Source: a virus
DNA: 50,851 nucleotides
Virus record (IMG/VR): IMGVR_UViG_3300046507_000357
Location: 1-50,851 of that record
Direction: 5' to 3' (one strand)
Below, one piece after another: positions 16,874 to 24,760 of the stretch. Within the stretch, counting starts at the first letter, position 1. Every line of letters begins with the position of its first letter. Both the position numbers and the translations under genes were made by a program. The notes under the pieces were generated by a model. It was given only the letters and a program-made list of their open reading frames with translations, was not told where the DNA came from and made no database searches.

Positions 16874-17125
16874 TTACTTGCCTAGCGCTTCGCGAACCGC
16901 TTCCGGTACACCCGCATGTATTGGCAAGCCATCTTCGCGATAATCGACCATCTTGCCGATCTGTTCAAGTGCTCTTTGCCCCTTGATCGCCTTGTCGCGC
17001 CAGTAGTCGTGTCGCTCCTGCAATTCTTCGAGCGAGCGCACGTACTCGACGCGAGCTTCGATCAACTGGTCGTTGACCAGCTCGCAGCGCGAACTGAGCG
17101 GGCATTCATGCTCGGGCGGTTTCAT
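16874..17125 (-). CDS. hypothetical protein, Cys-containing helical
   Basis: 83 residues, M-K-P-P-E-H-E-C-P-L-S-S-R-C then a charged helical region. Start at 17125 chosen for AAAGG eight bases upstream; the longer open frame lies over the next gene. Overlaps the upstream gene by 20 bp. Similar small proteins with a C-P-x4-C N-terminus occur in phage early operons. Function unknown. Confidence 0.6.
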   Translation of the reverse strand: MKPPEHECPLSSRCELVNDQLIEARVEYVRSLEELQERHDYWRDKAIKGQRALEQIGKMVDYREDGLPIHAGVPEAVREALGK

Positions 17126-17342
17126 GTTGGAACCTTTGCGCCGCACTCGTGCCGCTAGATGGCATGAACAGCCACGCTTCAAATCTCGCCCGGTAGTCGC
17201 TGACCGACTCACCGCGCCTACGCGGCCACTCGAACGGCCTCGGGCCGCCATGCTCGGCATAGACGCGCGCGAATTGGTCGATCCATATGTCGACATCAGT
17301 ACGCATAACGCGAGCGATCAGCCGCTCAATAATCCCTCTCAT
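17106..17342 (-). CDS. hypothetical protein
   Basis: 78 residues, mixed charge, Trp/Arg-rich (D-I-W-I-D-Q-F...P-F-E-W-P-R-R-R). Strong ribosome site GGGAGGA three bases before ATG. No family recognised. Part of the leftward operon from the promoter near 19120. Confidence 0.6.
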   Translation of the reverse strand: MRGIIERLIARVMRTDVDIWIDQFARVYAEHGGPRPFEWPRRRGESVSDYRARFEAWLFMPSSGTSAAQRFQHETARA

Positions 17343-17370
17343 CTTTCCTCCCGCTCCTCAGCGCATCTGG

Positions 17371-17634
17371 CTACGCCCATCCTTCCTCTGCTGGGCGATG
17401 ATCGTCATTGCTCGCAGATTTCTTTGCGTTGACAGAGTCAATCCATTGGGTGAGTGCGTCTCTCAGGCGGATCGCCTCGTCTTTCCCGATCGAATACTCC
17501 AGTGTCGCTCCGAATCCCGTTTCCGACGATCCGTACATCGGATGGTCGATCTTGAATTCGAGCATGCCGTCGCTATAGGCCATGACGCCCATCGAATCGC
17601 CGCAGGCACCGCCAGTCACCTCGAAAATCATCAC
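17371..17634 (-). CDS. hypothetical protein
   Basis: 87 residues with a beta-rich first half (M-I-F-E-V-T-G-G...L-E-F-K-I-D-H-P) and a helical acidic second half. GGAGGGAG precedes two consecutive ATG codons. Function unknown. Confidence 0.6.
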   Translation of the reverse strand: MMIFEVTGGACGDSMGVMAYSDGMLEFKIDHPMYGSSETGFGATLEYSIGKDEAIRLRDALTQWIDSVNAKKSASNDDHRPAEEGWA

Positions 17635-17670
17635 ACTCCCTCCTCAGTCTGCCATCCGGCAGCGCGCCAG

Positions 17671-18300
17671 TTACTTCCTTCCCCATCCCAAAGCCGCCGG
17701 CCGGCCATATCCCTGAAATTTGATCTTCAACCAATCCCGCGACCTACCCCGCTGATACGGCGAATCCATCCGCTTGGCAACCATGCCTTCAAGGCCAAGC
17801 TCTTCGACGTGCTCAAAGACCAGTTTCCCCTCATCCTCAATCCCGCTCGCGTAGATCAGCGTGTCGGTATTGTCGAACGACTTGCGAAGCTTCAGCTTGC
17901 GTTCGGTAAGCGGCATTCCGCGAATGTCGGCGCCGTCGATCGATAGCGCATCGAAGACATAGAGTCGTGCCGGGTCAGTCTTCGCCGCAGCGCGGACATT
18001 CTTCGGCGTCTTCGTGACGGCACGTTGTCGTAGCCGATCGAATGACGAGCGTCCGGTGTCGTCGTCAACGGTCAGTTCCGCATCCCATACGAAGTCGCCA
18101 GACACGCTTTCGACCGCTTGCACGACCTCGGGAAACGATCCGTTGAACAGGTTGCCATTGCGGCTCCAAAGCTTCACGTCCTCGCCGGCTTTGACTACCA
18201 GGCAGCGGAATCCGTCGTACTTAAGTTCGAACAGCCAGTCAGGATCGGAGAACGGTCGACCGTGGAGCGTCGCCAGCATCAAATCCGACGCGTCAATCAC
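17671..18300 (-). CDS. ATP-dependent DNA ligase, minimal catalytic domain
   Basis: 209 residues from GTG at 18300, which overlaps the previous stop by 8 bp; an ATG at 18279 is the alternative start. Nucleotidyltransferase motifs: K27-Y-D-G (AMP-attachment Lys), W-D-A-E-L, Y-V-F-D-A-L, E-G-M-V-A-K-R and D-W-L-K-I-K. It ends right after motif V, so the OB-fold domain of larger ligases is absent and nick binding must rely on the core or a partner. It lies among moron genes rather than replication genes. Confidence 0.85.
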   Translation of the reverse strand: MIDASDLMLATLHGRPFSDPDWLFELKYDGFRCLVVKAGEDVKLWSRNGNLFNGSFPEVVQAVESVSGDFVWDAELTVDDDTGRSSFDRLRQRAVTKTPKNVRAAAKTDPARLYVFDALSIDGADIRGMPLTERKLKLRKSFDNTDTLIYASGIEDEGKLVFEHVEELGLEGMVAKRMDSPYQRGRSRDWLKIKFQGYGRPAALGWGRK

Positions 18301-18481
18301 GGTATTGCGAAGTCCACGCCCACGCAAGCGCGAGCTTCGCCCACGCATCGTCTGTAGGGCAGCCGGTCACTGAGCAGAAGTGTTCAAAGTCCTCGGCAAG
18401 AGTGTGCCCATGCGGATTCCGTTTGTCCGGATCGGGCAGCACGACTTCCAGAATCGCTTCAGGGTTGCGGTACTCGAACAT
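18293..18481 (-). CDS. hypothetical small protein
   Basis: 62 residues, M-F-E-Y-R-N-P-E..., with two Cys-free acidic stretches and a Trp/Ala-rich end. Start set by AAGGAGG six bases before ATG at 18481. Overlap with the ligase start suggests coupled translation. Family not recognised. Confidence 0.6.
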   Translation of the reverse strand: MFEYRNPEAILEVVLPDPDKRNPHGHTLAEDFEHFCSVTGCPTDDAWAKLALAWAWTSQYRD

Positions 18482-18533
18482 GGCGTTACCTCCTTGCCTT
18501 GTGACCAGCATGATTCGGACCTATCGTGACCGA

Positions 18534-18878
18534 TCAGACGGCAGGCGTGGACGCCTCCATTTTCTTTCCAATCTCGGCAGCAGCGCGGACAATCGCCCGG
18601 CGAGTAGCAGCGCAAGGGTCGCCTCCGTGAAGTTCGAGCGCCATTTCCTTGTCGCTGTCCAGAAGCCCATCAACCGATGTCGACATGCATCCGACATCTA
18701 GGGCGAAATGTAGCTTCACCGCCAGCCGCAGCGCGTCGCCGTCGTCCTGAAGAGGACGCCAGTACGCGTGCTTTCCGGTCTTGCAATACGGGCCGATCCC
18801 ATCGTCTTCGTCGTAAATGATCGCAGTCTCAATTCCCGCCGCCTTCACCGCCAGTTCCAACAATTCCCTGTCGTTCAT
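18534..18878 (-). CDS. phage hypothetical protein (M-N-D-R-E-L-L-E-L type)
   Basis: 114 residues. N-terminal M-N-D-R-E-L-L-E-L-A-V-K-A-A-G-I and internal W-R-P-L-Q-D-D-G-D-A-L-R-L-A form a pattern frequent in phage early genes. C-terminal A-A-T-R-R-A-I-V-R-A-A-A-E-I is helical. AAAGGA six bases before ATG. No function known. Confidence 0.65.
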   Translation of the reverse strand: MNDRELLELAVKAAGIETAIIYDEDDGIGPYCKTGKHAYWRPLQDDGDALRLAVKLHFALDVGCMSTSVDGLLDSDKEMALELHGGDPCAATRRAIVRAAAEIGKKMEASTPAV

Positions 18879-19075
18879 CGCTTGTCCTTTGGTTGTTCTT
18901 CGTCGTCGGCGCCGATCGCACGAACCCAATGAACACAACCGCGCTTAGGCTGTGCCTGCACATACGGCTTACCTTCGTGCATGCAGAGGATGGCCGAGCC
19001 ACCCGCGCGCCACTCCGCGAAGTGCTCGCAGCCAAGGCAGTGGCGATCCGTCTCCGGCGCATTGAACAGACCCAT
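18875..19075 (-). CDS. small Cys/His-rich protein
   Basis: 66 residues with H-C-x2-C-E-H-F near residue 15, C-M-H near 31 and G-C-V-H-W near 47, which is a possible Zn site. It is the first gene of the leftward moron operon and follows a promoter with a degenerate operator. No family recognised. Confidence 0.55.
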   Translation of the reverse strand: MGLFNAPETDRHCLGCEHFAEWRAGGSAILCMHEGKPYVQAQPKRGCVHWVRAIGADDEEQPKDKR

Positions 19076-19106
19076 GTCGACTGATTCCGATTATCGCTTC
19101 ATAGCA

Positions 19107-19135
19107 ACGATACCACAGCGGGATTGCAAAGCAAA
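19107..19135 (-). promoter_or_regulatory. promoter with degenerate operator for moron operon
   Basis: Minus-strand TTTGCT (19135-19130), 17-bp spacer and TATCGT (19112-19107), in the same geometry as the other operator promoters. Only one arm of the inverted repeat is intact (CGATACC, 19108-19114), so regulator affinity should be weaker and leaky expression in a lysogen is plausible. Confidence 0.45.
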
Positions 19136-19341
19136 TACTAATTCTGCGATGGTATTGGTACACTCGGCATGTACCAGGGCATTTCGGCTGAAATCCATAG
19201 CCAGCAATGGTTTGAGGCGCATTTACTGCGCCAACTGTACCAAGTTGGAAGCGAGAGAGATTGAGTGCGGAGCGATGCGCGCCCGGTGATCCGAGCGGCG
19301 TGAAAGAGGGTGCCTTTAAACTTCAGAGAGCAGATACAATT

Positions 19342-19364
19342 AAGCCGGCAACGGGTGCCGGCTT
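19342..19364. other. strong hairpin in attP region
   Basis: AAGCCGGCA-ACGGG-TGCCGGCTT, a perfect 9-bp stem. A T-rich stretch follows only seven bases later on the plus strand, so termination is possible but not certain. It may insulate int from leftward genes. Confidence 0.5.
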
Positions 19365-19503
19365 GCATGTTTTCCTGCTGTATTTGATGCGACTGTACCA
19401 AATTCGTACCAATCGCCCGCAGAGCCTTATTCTATAAGGGTGCTTGGTGCCCAGGAGAGGACACCTATCTGGTATCCGTTCGCCTCGAAACCCTGATGTA
19501 ACC

Positions 19504-19532
19504 GTGATTTACGGATACTGTCATGGTATCAT
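19504..19532 (+). promoter_or_regulatory. integrase promoter with operator
   Basis: Plus-strand GTGATT, 17-bp spacer, TATCAT, with operator GGATACT-N5-GGTATCA (19513-19531) covering spacer and -10. The start codon of int is 74 bp downstream, and two TGTACC motifs lie between, so integrase might also repress itself. Confidence 0.5.
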
Positions 19533-19605
19533 TTGGTCAATTTAAGAGTGCGACTGTACCGGCTACTGTACCAGGGCGGTCGCCATACCAAAAGGAACCG
19601 AAAAC

Positions 19606-20616
19606 GTGGCGACATACCAGAAACGCGGCGAGAGCTGGCGTGCGATAGTTCGCAAAGCTGGACACAAACCCATCAGCGCATCATTCAACACCAAGCCGGA
19701 GGCGATGGCGTGGGCGACGGCGACAGAAGCCAAGCTGAACGAAGGCGGCCAGGTGGTCGACGACAACACTGTCACGCTACCAACCGTTGCCAGGCTGCTG
19801 ACCCGATACGCGCTCGAAGTGAGCCCGACAAAGCGGGGCGAGCGGTGGGAGGTGATTCGCCTTGAAATGCTGGCGCGCAACTTTCCAGTGTTCCAGAAGC
19901 CGCTTTCCCGGTTCTCGCCGCAAGACGTCGCCGACTGGCGCGATGATCGCTTGCGCGTCGTTTCTGCATCATCGGTCAATCGGGAGTTGAACCTGATCTC
20001 GGCTGTTTTCACGACTTCGATCAAAGAATGGCGCATGCCGCTCAAGGAAAACCCGGTGCATCTGATCCGCCGGCCCAAGAGCGCGCGTCCGCGTAAGCGC
20101 CGGGTCGACAATACCGAAGTGCAGACCATCTGCAACGCGCTCGGTTGGGATATGAAAGCCACGCCGGAAATCTCAAAGCATCTGATCGCGTGGTCGTTCG
20201 CATTTGCCGTCGAGACAGCCATGCGCCGCGGCGAGATCCTGAACATCAGGCATCGCGACGTGAACATCGCAGAGCGCTATATCCATCTGCCACAGACCAA
20301 GAATGACGACGCGCGCAATGTGCCGCTGTCGTCGCGCGCGGTCGATCTGCTGTCGTTGCTCGCAAAGGGAAAGCCGGACGACCATCTGGTGCCGGTGAAT
20401 GCTGGATCGTTCGACACGCTTTTCCGCGAGGCGAAAAAAAAGGTCGGCTTGACCGACCTGCATTTTCACGACTCACGCCGCGAAGCCGCGACGCGCATGT
20501 CTAAGTTGCTGCCGAACGTTTTAGAACTGTCGGCGGTGACAGGGCACAAGACCCTGAAGATGCTGCAAATCTACTATGAGCCGGAGGCGACGGACATCGC
20601 CGCCAAGCTCGGCTAA
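19606..20616 (+). CDS. int: tyrosine recombinase integrase
   Basis: 336 residues from GTG at 19606, with AAAGGA nine bases upstream. Catalytic set: R207 (E-T-A-M-R-R-G-E), K232 (Q-T-K-N), H288-x2-R291 (F-H-D-S-R-R), H314 (T-G-H-K) and nucleophile Y323 (Q-I-Y-Y). The N-terminal ~60 residues look like an arm-binding/AP2-like domain (Y-Q-K-R-G-E-S-W-R-A). It integrates and, with an excisionase, excises the prophage. It is convergent with the excisionase-like gene, overlapping by 4 bp. Confidence 0.92.
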   Translation: MATYQKRGESWRAIVRKAGHKPISASFNTKPEAMAWATATEAKLNEGGQVVDDNTVTLPTVARLLTRYALEVSPTKRGERWEVIRLEMLARNFPVFQKPLSRFSPQDVADWRDDRLRVVSASSVNRELNLISAVFTTSIKEWRMPLKENPVHLIRRPKSARPRKRRVDNTEVQTICNALGWDMKATPEISKHLIAWSFAFAVETAMRRGEILNIRHRDVNIAERYIHLPQTKNDDARNVPLSSRAVDLLSLLAKGKPDDHLVPVNAGSFDTLFREAKKKVGLTDLHFHDSRREAATRMSKLLPNVLELSAVTGHKTLKMLQIYYEPEATDIAAKLG

Positions 20617-20840
20617 ACCACGGTGGGCGTCCTGCGCGGGCGCCCACGTTGCGCGGGCGCTGGTTGCATGCTCTGCGCTATCACCCAATCCCTCACCACT
20701 GACGGAACCCAACGCGGCCGGCCAAGACCTGCGACGCGCGGCGGCAGGCTGGCCGGCTTCTTCGTGACCATCGTCGCCACAGATGCCGGGCTGTAGCCTA
20801 AAAACTTAGCCAGTTCCTTGTGCGTCCAGAGTTCTTCCAT
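20613..20840 (-). CDS. helix-turn-helix protein, excisionase candidate
   Basis: 75 residues: W-T-H-K-E-L-A-K-F-L-G-Y-S-P-A-S-V near the N-terminus is a MerR/AlpA-like HTH, followed by P-P-R-V-A-G-L-G-R-P-R-W and a basic tail. Small size, basicity and convergent position next to int suggest a Xis. GGAGAAAGG precedes ATG. It could equally be an early transcription regulator. Confidence 0.6.
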   Translation of the reverse strand: MEELWTHKELAKFLGYSPASVATMVTKKPASLPPRVAGLGRPRWVPSVVRDWVIAQSMQPAPAQRGRPRRTPTVV

Positions 20841-20851
20841 CGCCTTTCTCC

Positions 20852-21361
20852 CTATGCCGCGGCGCGCAGCGCGAATCTTTCTGTCGCCTGGCCGCGCTTA
20901 ATTTGAACCGCCTTGCCAGCGTGAAGGCGTCGCGTATATTCAGCGCACGCCCGCACATACTGACGCCGGCTAACTGTGTCGACCAGTTGCTCGAACAGTG
21001 CTATGCCGCCATTCATTGCTTGCAGCTCGTCGCCGGTCAGCACGAAGCGGCCGATCTCCTGGAAGCGCTCGCATACCGCGATCATCGCGTTTTGCATGGC
21101 ATACAGCGGCTCGAGCCCGACATTGCGGTTGCCAGCCGTCTCGCACAGCACGATCGCAATATTGCCCGTGACGACAAGCGTGTCCCATTCGTTCTTCGTG
21201 CCTGTGCCGCGGGAGAGGGCAAGCGCAGCCATATGAACGCTGGTCAGCACCTCCAATTTTTCCTCTCCCTGCATCGGCTCGTCTGCGTTGAATAGCGTCG
21301 AGATGATGTCTTTGGGCGTCACTAACTTGCGGGCCTTGCGCGGTTTGCGGTTGCTTGGCAT
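20852..21361 (-). CDS. phage hypothetical protein
   Basis: 169 residues, basic N-terminus (M-P-S-N-R-K-P-R-K-A-R-K) and a helical body with T-G-D-E-L-Q-A-M-N. Related proteins of unknown role are seen near the integrase end of beta-proteobacterial phages. GGAAAG precedes ATG. No catalytic motif seen. Confidence 0.65.
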   Translation of the reverse strand: MPSNRKPRKARKLVTPKDIISTLFNADEPMQGEEKLEVLTSVHMAALALSRGTGTKNEWDTLVVTGNIAIVLCETAGNRNVGLEPLYAMQNAMIAVCERFQEIGRFVLTGDELQAMNGGIALFEQLVDTVSRRQYVRACAEYTRRLHAGKAVQIKRGQATERFALRAAA

Positions 21362-21362
21362 A

Positions 21363-21422
21363 TCACACTTTCCATTTTGCGCGGGTCAACTCGATGACCC
21401 GCTTTGCTGCTGCTTCAATCAT
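21363..21422 (-). CDS. 19-residue coupled micro-ORF
   Basis: M-I-E-A-A-A-K-R-V-I-E-L-T-R-A-K-W-K-V. Its ATG overlaps the stop of the upstream gene (ATGA), and its stop lies two bases before the next start. This head-to-tail fit is the main support. It may serve mainly to couple translation across the gap. Confidence 0.35.
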   Translation of the reverse strand: MIEAAAKRVIELTRAKWKV

Positions 21423-21670
21423 TGCGGCTCTCCCGCTTTCTGAGACAGCGACGCGTCTCTTGCCGACTCGAAATCTTCGCGATTGACACTGATGACGAAG
21501 ACGATGTTTTCCCATTGACCCGTCGCAACATCGCGCATCGAAACGCAGTCCGTCCCGAATGAGACATCGACATAGCCCTTACGCTGCTTCGCGCCTGTGA
21601 TCGACTCGTGCAGGACTTGCACGGCGACGTTATCCACGCCGACACGCTGAATCAGTTCGTCAAGTTTCAT
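21419..21670 (-). CDS. hypothetical protein
   Basis: 83 residues, M-K-L-D-E-L-I-Q-R-V-G-V-D-N-V, beta-rich core and acidic tail. It overlaps the upstream gene by 11 bp. A competing frame at 21415-21645 lacks plausible protein character. No family recognised. Confidence 0.55.
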   Translation of the reverse strand: MKLDELIQRVGVDNVAVQVLHESITGAKQRKGYVDVSFGTDCVSMRDVATGQWENIVFVISVNREDFESARDASLSQKAGEPQ

Positions 21671-22238
21671 TGTTCTCTCCCGCTTTCTGTGACAGGGCGG
21701 CCGGTGCTGCGGGTAGTGGCTGCCAGTGCGTCGGCTGATTAGGTTCCGGGTCTACGTCGCTCAACAGTTCGTCGGCCCAGACCCACAAAGCCCACTGATT
21801 GCCCTCAGACCAGAGCATTCGGGCCTGTTCACCGTTGAACGCCCAAATTTCCTTATCCTTCGGCGCTGTCTCAATCGGCTGCCACGCATCCCGTCCGGCT
21901 CCCTTCTCAGGAGCGGCGGTGGGAACGGTGTATCCGATCTGCTCGTATGCCTTGGCAATGACCTCGTGTGCCCTGCCGCGAGCCTTGGAATCAGCCAGGG
22001 TCGAAGGCGTTTTTGTGAAGTGCTTCACCATCATTTGCAGTGTTTCGAGAAGGTCTCTGGTCAAGGCATCCCCTGATTGCGCGGACTGTTGCGGGGCGGC
22101 GTTGACATTTCGCAGTTCGGCGATGATTTGCCGGGCCGCGTCGGCACGGTGATCTGACGCGCCAGTGTTATCGCCACCGCGCGCTTGTGTCTCCCATTGC
22201 TCAGCAAATTCCTCGCAAATATTGATGGCGACCTTCAT
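21660..22238 (-). CDS. DUF551-containing phage protein
   Basis: 192 residues from ATG at 22238. The C-terminal part has A-W-Q-P-I-E-T-A-P-K-D-K-E-I-W and T-H-W-Q-P-L-P-A-A-P, the two ends of DUF551 (PF04448), a small domain of unknown function common in lambdoid phages. An N-terminal helical domain is joined by a linker N-A-A-P-Q-Q-S-A-Q-S similar to linkers in neighbouring proteins. Confidence 0.7.
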   Translation of the reverse strand: MKVAINICEEFAEQWETQARGGDNTGASDHRADAARQIIAELRNVNAAPQQSAQSGDALTRDLLETLQMMVKHFTKTPSTLADSKARGRAHEVIAKAYEQIGYTVPTAAPEKGAGRDAWQPIETAPKDKEIWAFNGEQARMLWSEGNQWALWVWADELLSDVDPEPNQPTHWQPLPAAPAALSQKAGENNET

Positions 22239-22248
22239 GATTGGCGAC

Positions 22249-22737
22249 TCACTCAGACTTGGCATATTCGGCCCCATTGACGATGATGATCTCGTTGACG
22301 AAGCCGCGAAGGGCGTCGAGTCGAGGATTGCCGAGGTCGTATTTGCCAGCAATCTCGCAAATCTTCTCGGTGCTTATGGCGATCGCCACCGCCTCTTTCC
22401 CTGCTGCCGCGAGTAGAGCGTCGCGCTCGGACTCAAGGGCGGTTAGGCGGGCGGTGAGCCGTTCGTTTTCCTCGGTTAGCAGCGCGTTTGCCTGTCGCTC
22501 AGACGCGAGCACTTCGGGCGACGACTCGGCATACGCCTTATCTGCCAACCCTTGACGAATCGACGCGTCACGGATCGTCGCGTCGGCGAGAGACCGGGCG
22601 GCGTTAGCCTGCTTGCGAATCGCTGCTCCCAACTCGGCAATGCGGGCGGATTGCTGCTCGAGCAGGTCTGCGGCTTCGTCCACTTCCGTGAGTCCCACCA
22701 GACGGAGACTCTTTGCTACTTCGCTGACGTCAACCAT
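22249..22737 (-). CDS. Ea22/Ead-like coiled-coil protein
   Basis: 162 residues, predicted mostly coiled coil (E-E-N-E-R-L-T-A-R-L-T-A-L-E-S-E-R). Similar Glu/Ala/Leu-rich proteins (Ea22/Ead type) are early, non-essential products of lambdoid phages. AGGAGA six bases before ATG. It overlaps the HNH gene by 8 bp. Confidence 0.6.
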   Translation of the reverse strand: MVDVSEVAKSLRLVGLTEVDEAADLLEQQSARIAELGAAIRKQANAARSLADATIRDASIRQGLADKAYAESSPEVLASERQANALLTEENERLTARLTALESERDALLAAAGKEAVAIAISTEKICEIAGKYDLGNPRLDALRGFVNEIIIVNGAEYAKSE

Positions 22738-23137
22738 TATTTGTCTCCTTGGCGAGGCGCTCGAAGTGGAACGTTACCGTTGCACCTGTTTCCGCAACTA
22801 ATCCGAAGCGCTTGGCATGTCGATATGTCGGATAATTTTTGGCGAGAACATCGGTGGAGCGAGCCAATTTTTGCCGCCAAGATTCCAGGGGCATCGCGTG
22901 CTTATCGATGTTGCAGGGCGGGCATGAAGGCATCAAGTTTTCAACTCGGTCATTCTCGGGACGCCACAGTTCGCCGGTCGGAACGAAACCGCGACCGTGT
23001 ATGTAAGTCATCTTTCGATTCACGGCTTCAACATGGTCAGCGTGCCAGCGATCACTCAGAGGCTCGCCGCAGTATGCGCACCGGCCATCGAACATCTGCC
23101 GGATCTTTTCTCGCTGCGCTTTGGTCAATCGGCTCAC
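22730..23137 (-). CDS. HNH endonuclease
   Basis: 135 residues from GTG at 23137, chosen for GGAGGG five bases upstream and a GTGA overlap with the previous stop. C20-x2-C23, then W-H-A-D-H-V-E-A-V-N, then E-N-L-M-P-S-C-P-P-C-N with C72-x2-C75, ending D-K-H-A-M-P-L-E-S-W. This is a complete Zn-stabilised beta-beta-alpha metal nuclease. It lies in the early region, away from terL, so a role in packaging is unlikely. Confidence 0.85.
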   Translation of the reverse strand: MSRLTKAQREKIRQMFDGRCAYCGEPLSDRWHADHVEAVNRKMTYIHGRGFVPTGELWRPENDRVENLMPSCPPCNIDKHAMPLESWRQKLARSTDVLAKNYPTYRHAKRFGLVAETGATVTFHFERLAKETNNG

Positions 23138-23913
23138 GATTTCCCTCCGCTCACAGGTTGCGCGGCGAGAAGGGCGGCTAGAACGGGTATGCGATGCGTC
23201 CAGCCGCAAGTCGTCATAGCTTTGATGCCCGTTGCAATAGCCTCGCGCTGCTCGTCAGTCAGCGCCACCTGTGTCTGTGCTGGTTGCGGTGCCGTGGATT
23301 GCGGGCAGTCGCTTTCATGTTGGCCGTCGATGGGTTCGCCGCAGAAGAAACAGATTCCGGTAGAGCGCTCGCCCTGCTCGGCAGATTGCGCAGGCTGTTG
23401 TGGGGCGGCAAGTTGCCGAATCCAATCAGCCATGTTGACGCCATCAGGACAGCCAGAGTCGGTGCATGCGCTCATAAGCCGTTCGCAACATTCTTCAGCA
23501 ACTTTTAGCCTGTATGCGCTGAAAGGGATGCTAGTCGGCTCCGCCGCCACCTTTTCGGCGGTGAGAGCGGCGCGGGCCATCCATCCGGACAGCGCAGCTT
23601 CTGCTAATCTTGTGCGCTCGCAAGCATCTGCTGTGCGCTCCATATAAGTTCCAATGTAGCGTGTTAAGTACCGGCCTTTTGCCCACGCCTCAAACGCTTC
23701 CCGCTCCCCAATCGCCCCATTTGCGGCGGCTGCTGCGGCGCGAAACTCACGGATAACGCGAGCGCAGTCAAACAGGGTCGCCGCAGCCGTGCCCTTGTAT
23801 TTTCCCAGGCGATCAACGTCCTCTAGTAGCGCGTCGAGTTGCGCAGGCGTCCAACTAATCGCCACATTGGCGGCGTCCTCACCGATCGGCGAAGTGTGAT
23901 TTGTCGCGGTCAT
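23134..23913 (-). CDS. mosaic early protein with zinc ribbon
   Basis: 259 residues. Helical N-terminal half, linker A-P-Q-Q-P-A-Q-S-A-E-Q, a C-F-F-C-G-E-P zinc-ribbon start with a later D-C-P, and a module Q-V-A-L-T-D-E-Q. The linker and last module recur in the 37155-38075 gene at protein and DNA level, which points to modular shuffling. AAAGGA before ATG. Function unknown. Confidence 0.6.
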   Translation of the reverse strand: MTATNHTSPIGEDAANVAISWTPAQLDALLEDVDRLGKYKGTAAATLFDCARVIREFRAAAAAANGAIGEREAFEAWAKGRYLTRYIGTYMERTADACERTRLAEAALSGWMARAALTAEKVAAEPTSIPFSAYRLKVAEECCERLMSACTDSGCPDGVNMADWIRQLAAPQQPAQSAEQGERSTGICFFCGEPIDGQHESDCPQSTAPQPAQTQVALTDEQREAIATGIKAMTTCGWTHRIPVLAALLAAQPVSGGKS

Positions 23914-24590
23914 TTGCTGTCCTTTGCGCGTGCGGCGTCGAGGGAGGCGTCCAACTCGATAGCGGCATCCGGCGCGACATACGTCGGATCGAGGTTAAGT
24001 ATTTGAAACTTGTCTCCCACTATGCAGACCTTGCGCCGCAATAGCCGATACCGCTCTGCATCATCCGTCACCGCCTCGTCTGCTTGCTCGGCGTCACCGC
24101 ACGATTGCGCGGGAGCGGTGGCGTCTTTCGCTGTGCAGCGGCGAACGCTCGAGCAAAATGCAGGGGAATCGCAGCACTGGGAATAGTCGGCGCATTGCGC
24201 GGGAGCGGTGGGAAGGAGCCCGCTGCAATTCATCACGCAGCCGGTCCCGTCACAATCGAAGCACTTGTTATGCGCCAGCACGATGCCCTCCACGGTCTCG
24301 CTCGAAATAGTCTCGCCAAACCAGATAACCTCGTCTCGGCCCTGCCGGATCGACCAGCCCTTATAGGGATTGGACCCGGACCAATGCGCGATCCACGGCA
24401 CGGCCGTCTTGCTTTCAAGCAGGGCGCTGGCCTGACTCTTCAGTGCTGCATGCCAGCCGGCGGCGAACTCGTTGCGCATCCCCGACATGAAGTGCTCGGG
24501 ATAAACATCAAACTCGTGCCGCTCGTCAAATGCAGCGCGCCATTCATCCGTCATATCCTCTCCAGCGATCTTGGTAGTGGTGGTATTCAT
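23910..24590 (-). CDS. mosaic early protein, Cys-rich
   Basis: 226 residues from ATG at 24590 (AAGGA four bases upstream). N-terminal W-R-A-A-F-D-E-R...F-A-A-G-W-H-A-A-L is common in phage early proteins. C-F-D-C-D-G-T-G-C resembles a DnaJ-type Zn repeat, and the C-terminal part has D-D-A-E-R-Y-R-L-L-R-R-K. Its start lies 18 bp beyond the TnpB element end, so the gene was not broken by the insertion. Confidence 0.6.
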   Translation of the reverse strand: MNTTTTKIAGEDMTDEWRAAFDERHEFDVYPEHFMSGMRNEFAAGWHAALKSQASALLESKTAVPWIAHWSGSNPYKGWSIRQGRDEVIWFGETISSETVEGIVLAHNKCFDCDGTGCVMNCSGLLPTAPAQCADYSQCCDSPAFCSSVRRCTAKDATAPAQSCGDAEQADEAVTDDAERYRLLRRKVCIVGDKFQILNLDPTYVAPDAAIELDASLDAARAKDSK

Positions 24591-24607
24591 GGGTTCCTTG
24601 CGGGTGG

Positions 24608-24760
24608 TTGACGTCTTCTCCGCCGCTAAACAGCGGAGATTCCTACTGCTAGCGATGCACGCCCGCATCGGAGAATGTTGCGTGCTGCATTCACGTCTCG
24701 GTCATGAACCGTTCCGCAGTCGCTGCACGTCCATTCTCTTATTCCAAGTCCTGCGATACC
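24608..24760 (-). ncRNA. candidate TnpB right-end guide RNA (reRNA/omega RNA)
   Basis: TnpB-associated RNAs derive from the 3' end of tnpB through the right end, with the guide lying just outside. The terminal hairpin CTCCGC/GCGGAG (24618-24638) overlaps the tnpB stop, as expected. The predicted guide would be the flank read leftward from 24607 (C-C-A-C-C-C-G-C-A-A-G-G...). The 5' limit is a guess. Confidence 0.4.

Larger units (their letters stand above)
19170..19577. other. candidate attP region with repeated TGTACC motifs
   Basis: This 530-bp intergenic region before the integrase carries TGTACC in one orientation at 19170, 19236, 19394, 19555 and 19567. Two 11-bp exact copies are TGTACCAGGGC (19170-19180, 19567-19577), and two 12-bp copies TGCGACTGTACC (19388-19399, 19549-19560). 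Such same-direction repeats beside int resemble arm-type integrase sites. The core crossover site cannot be named without attL/attR. Confidence 0.5.
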
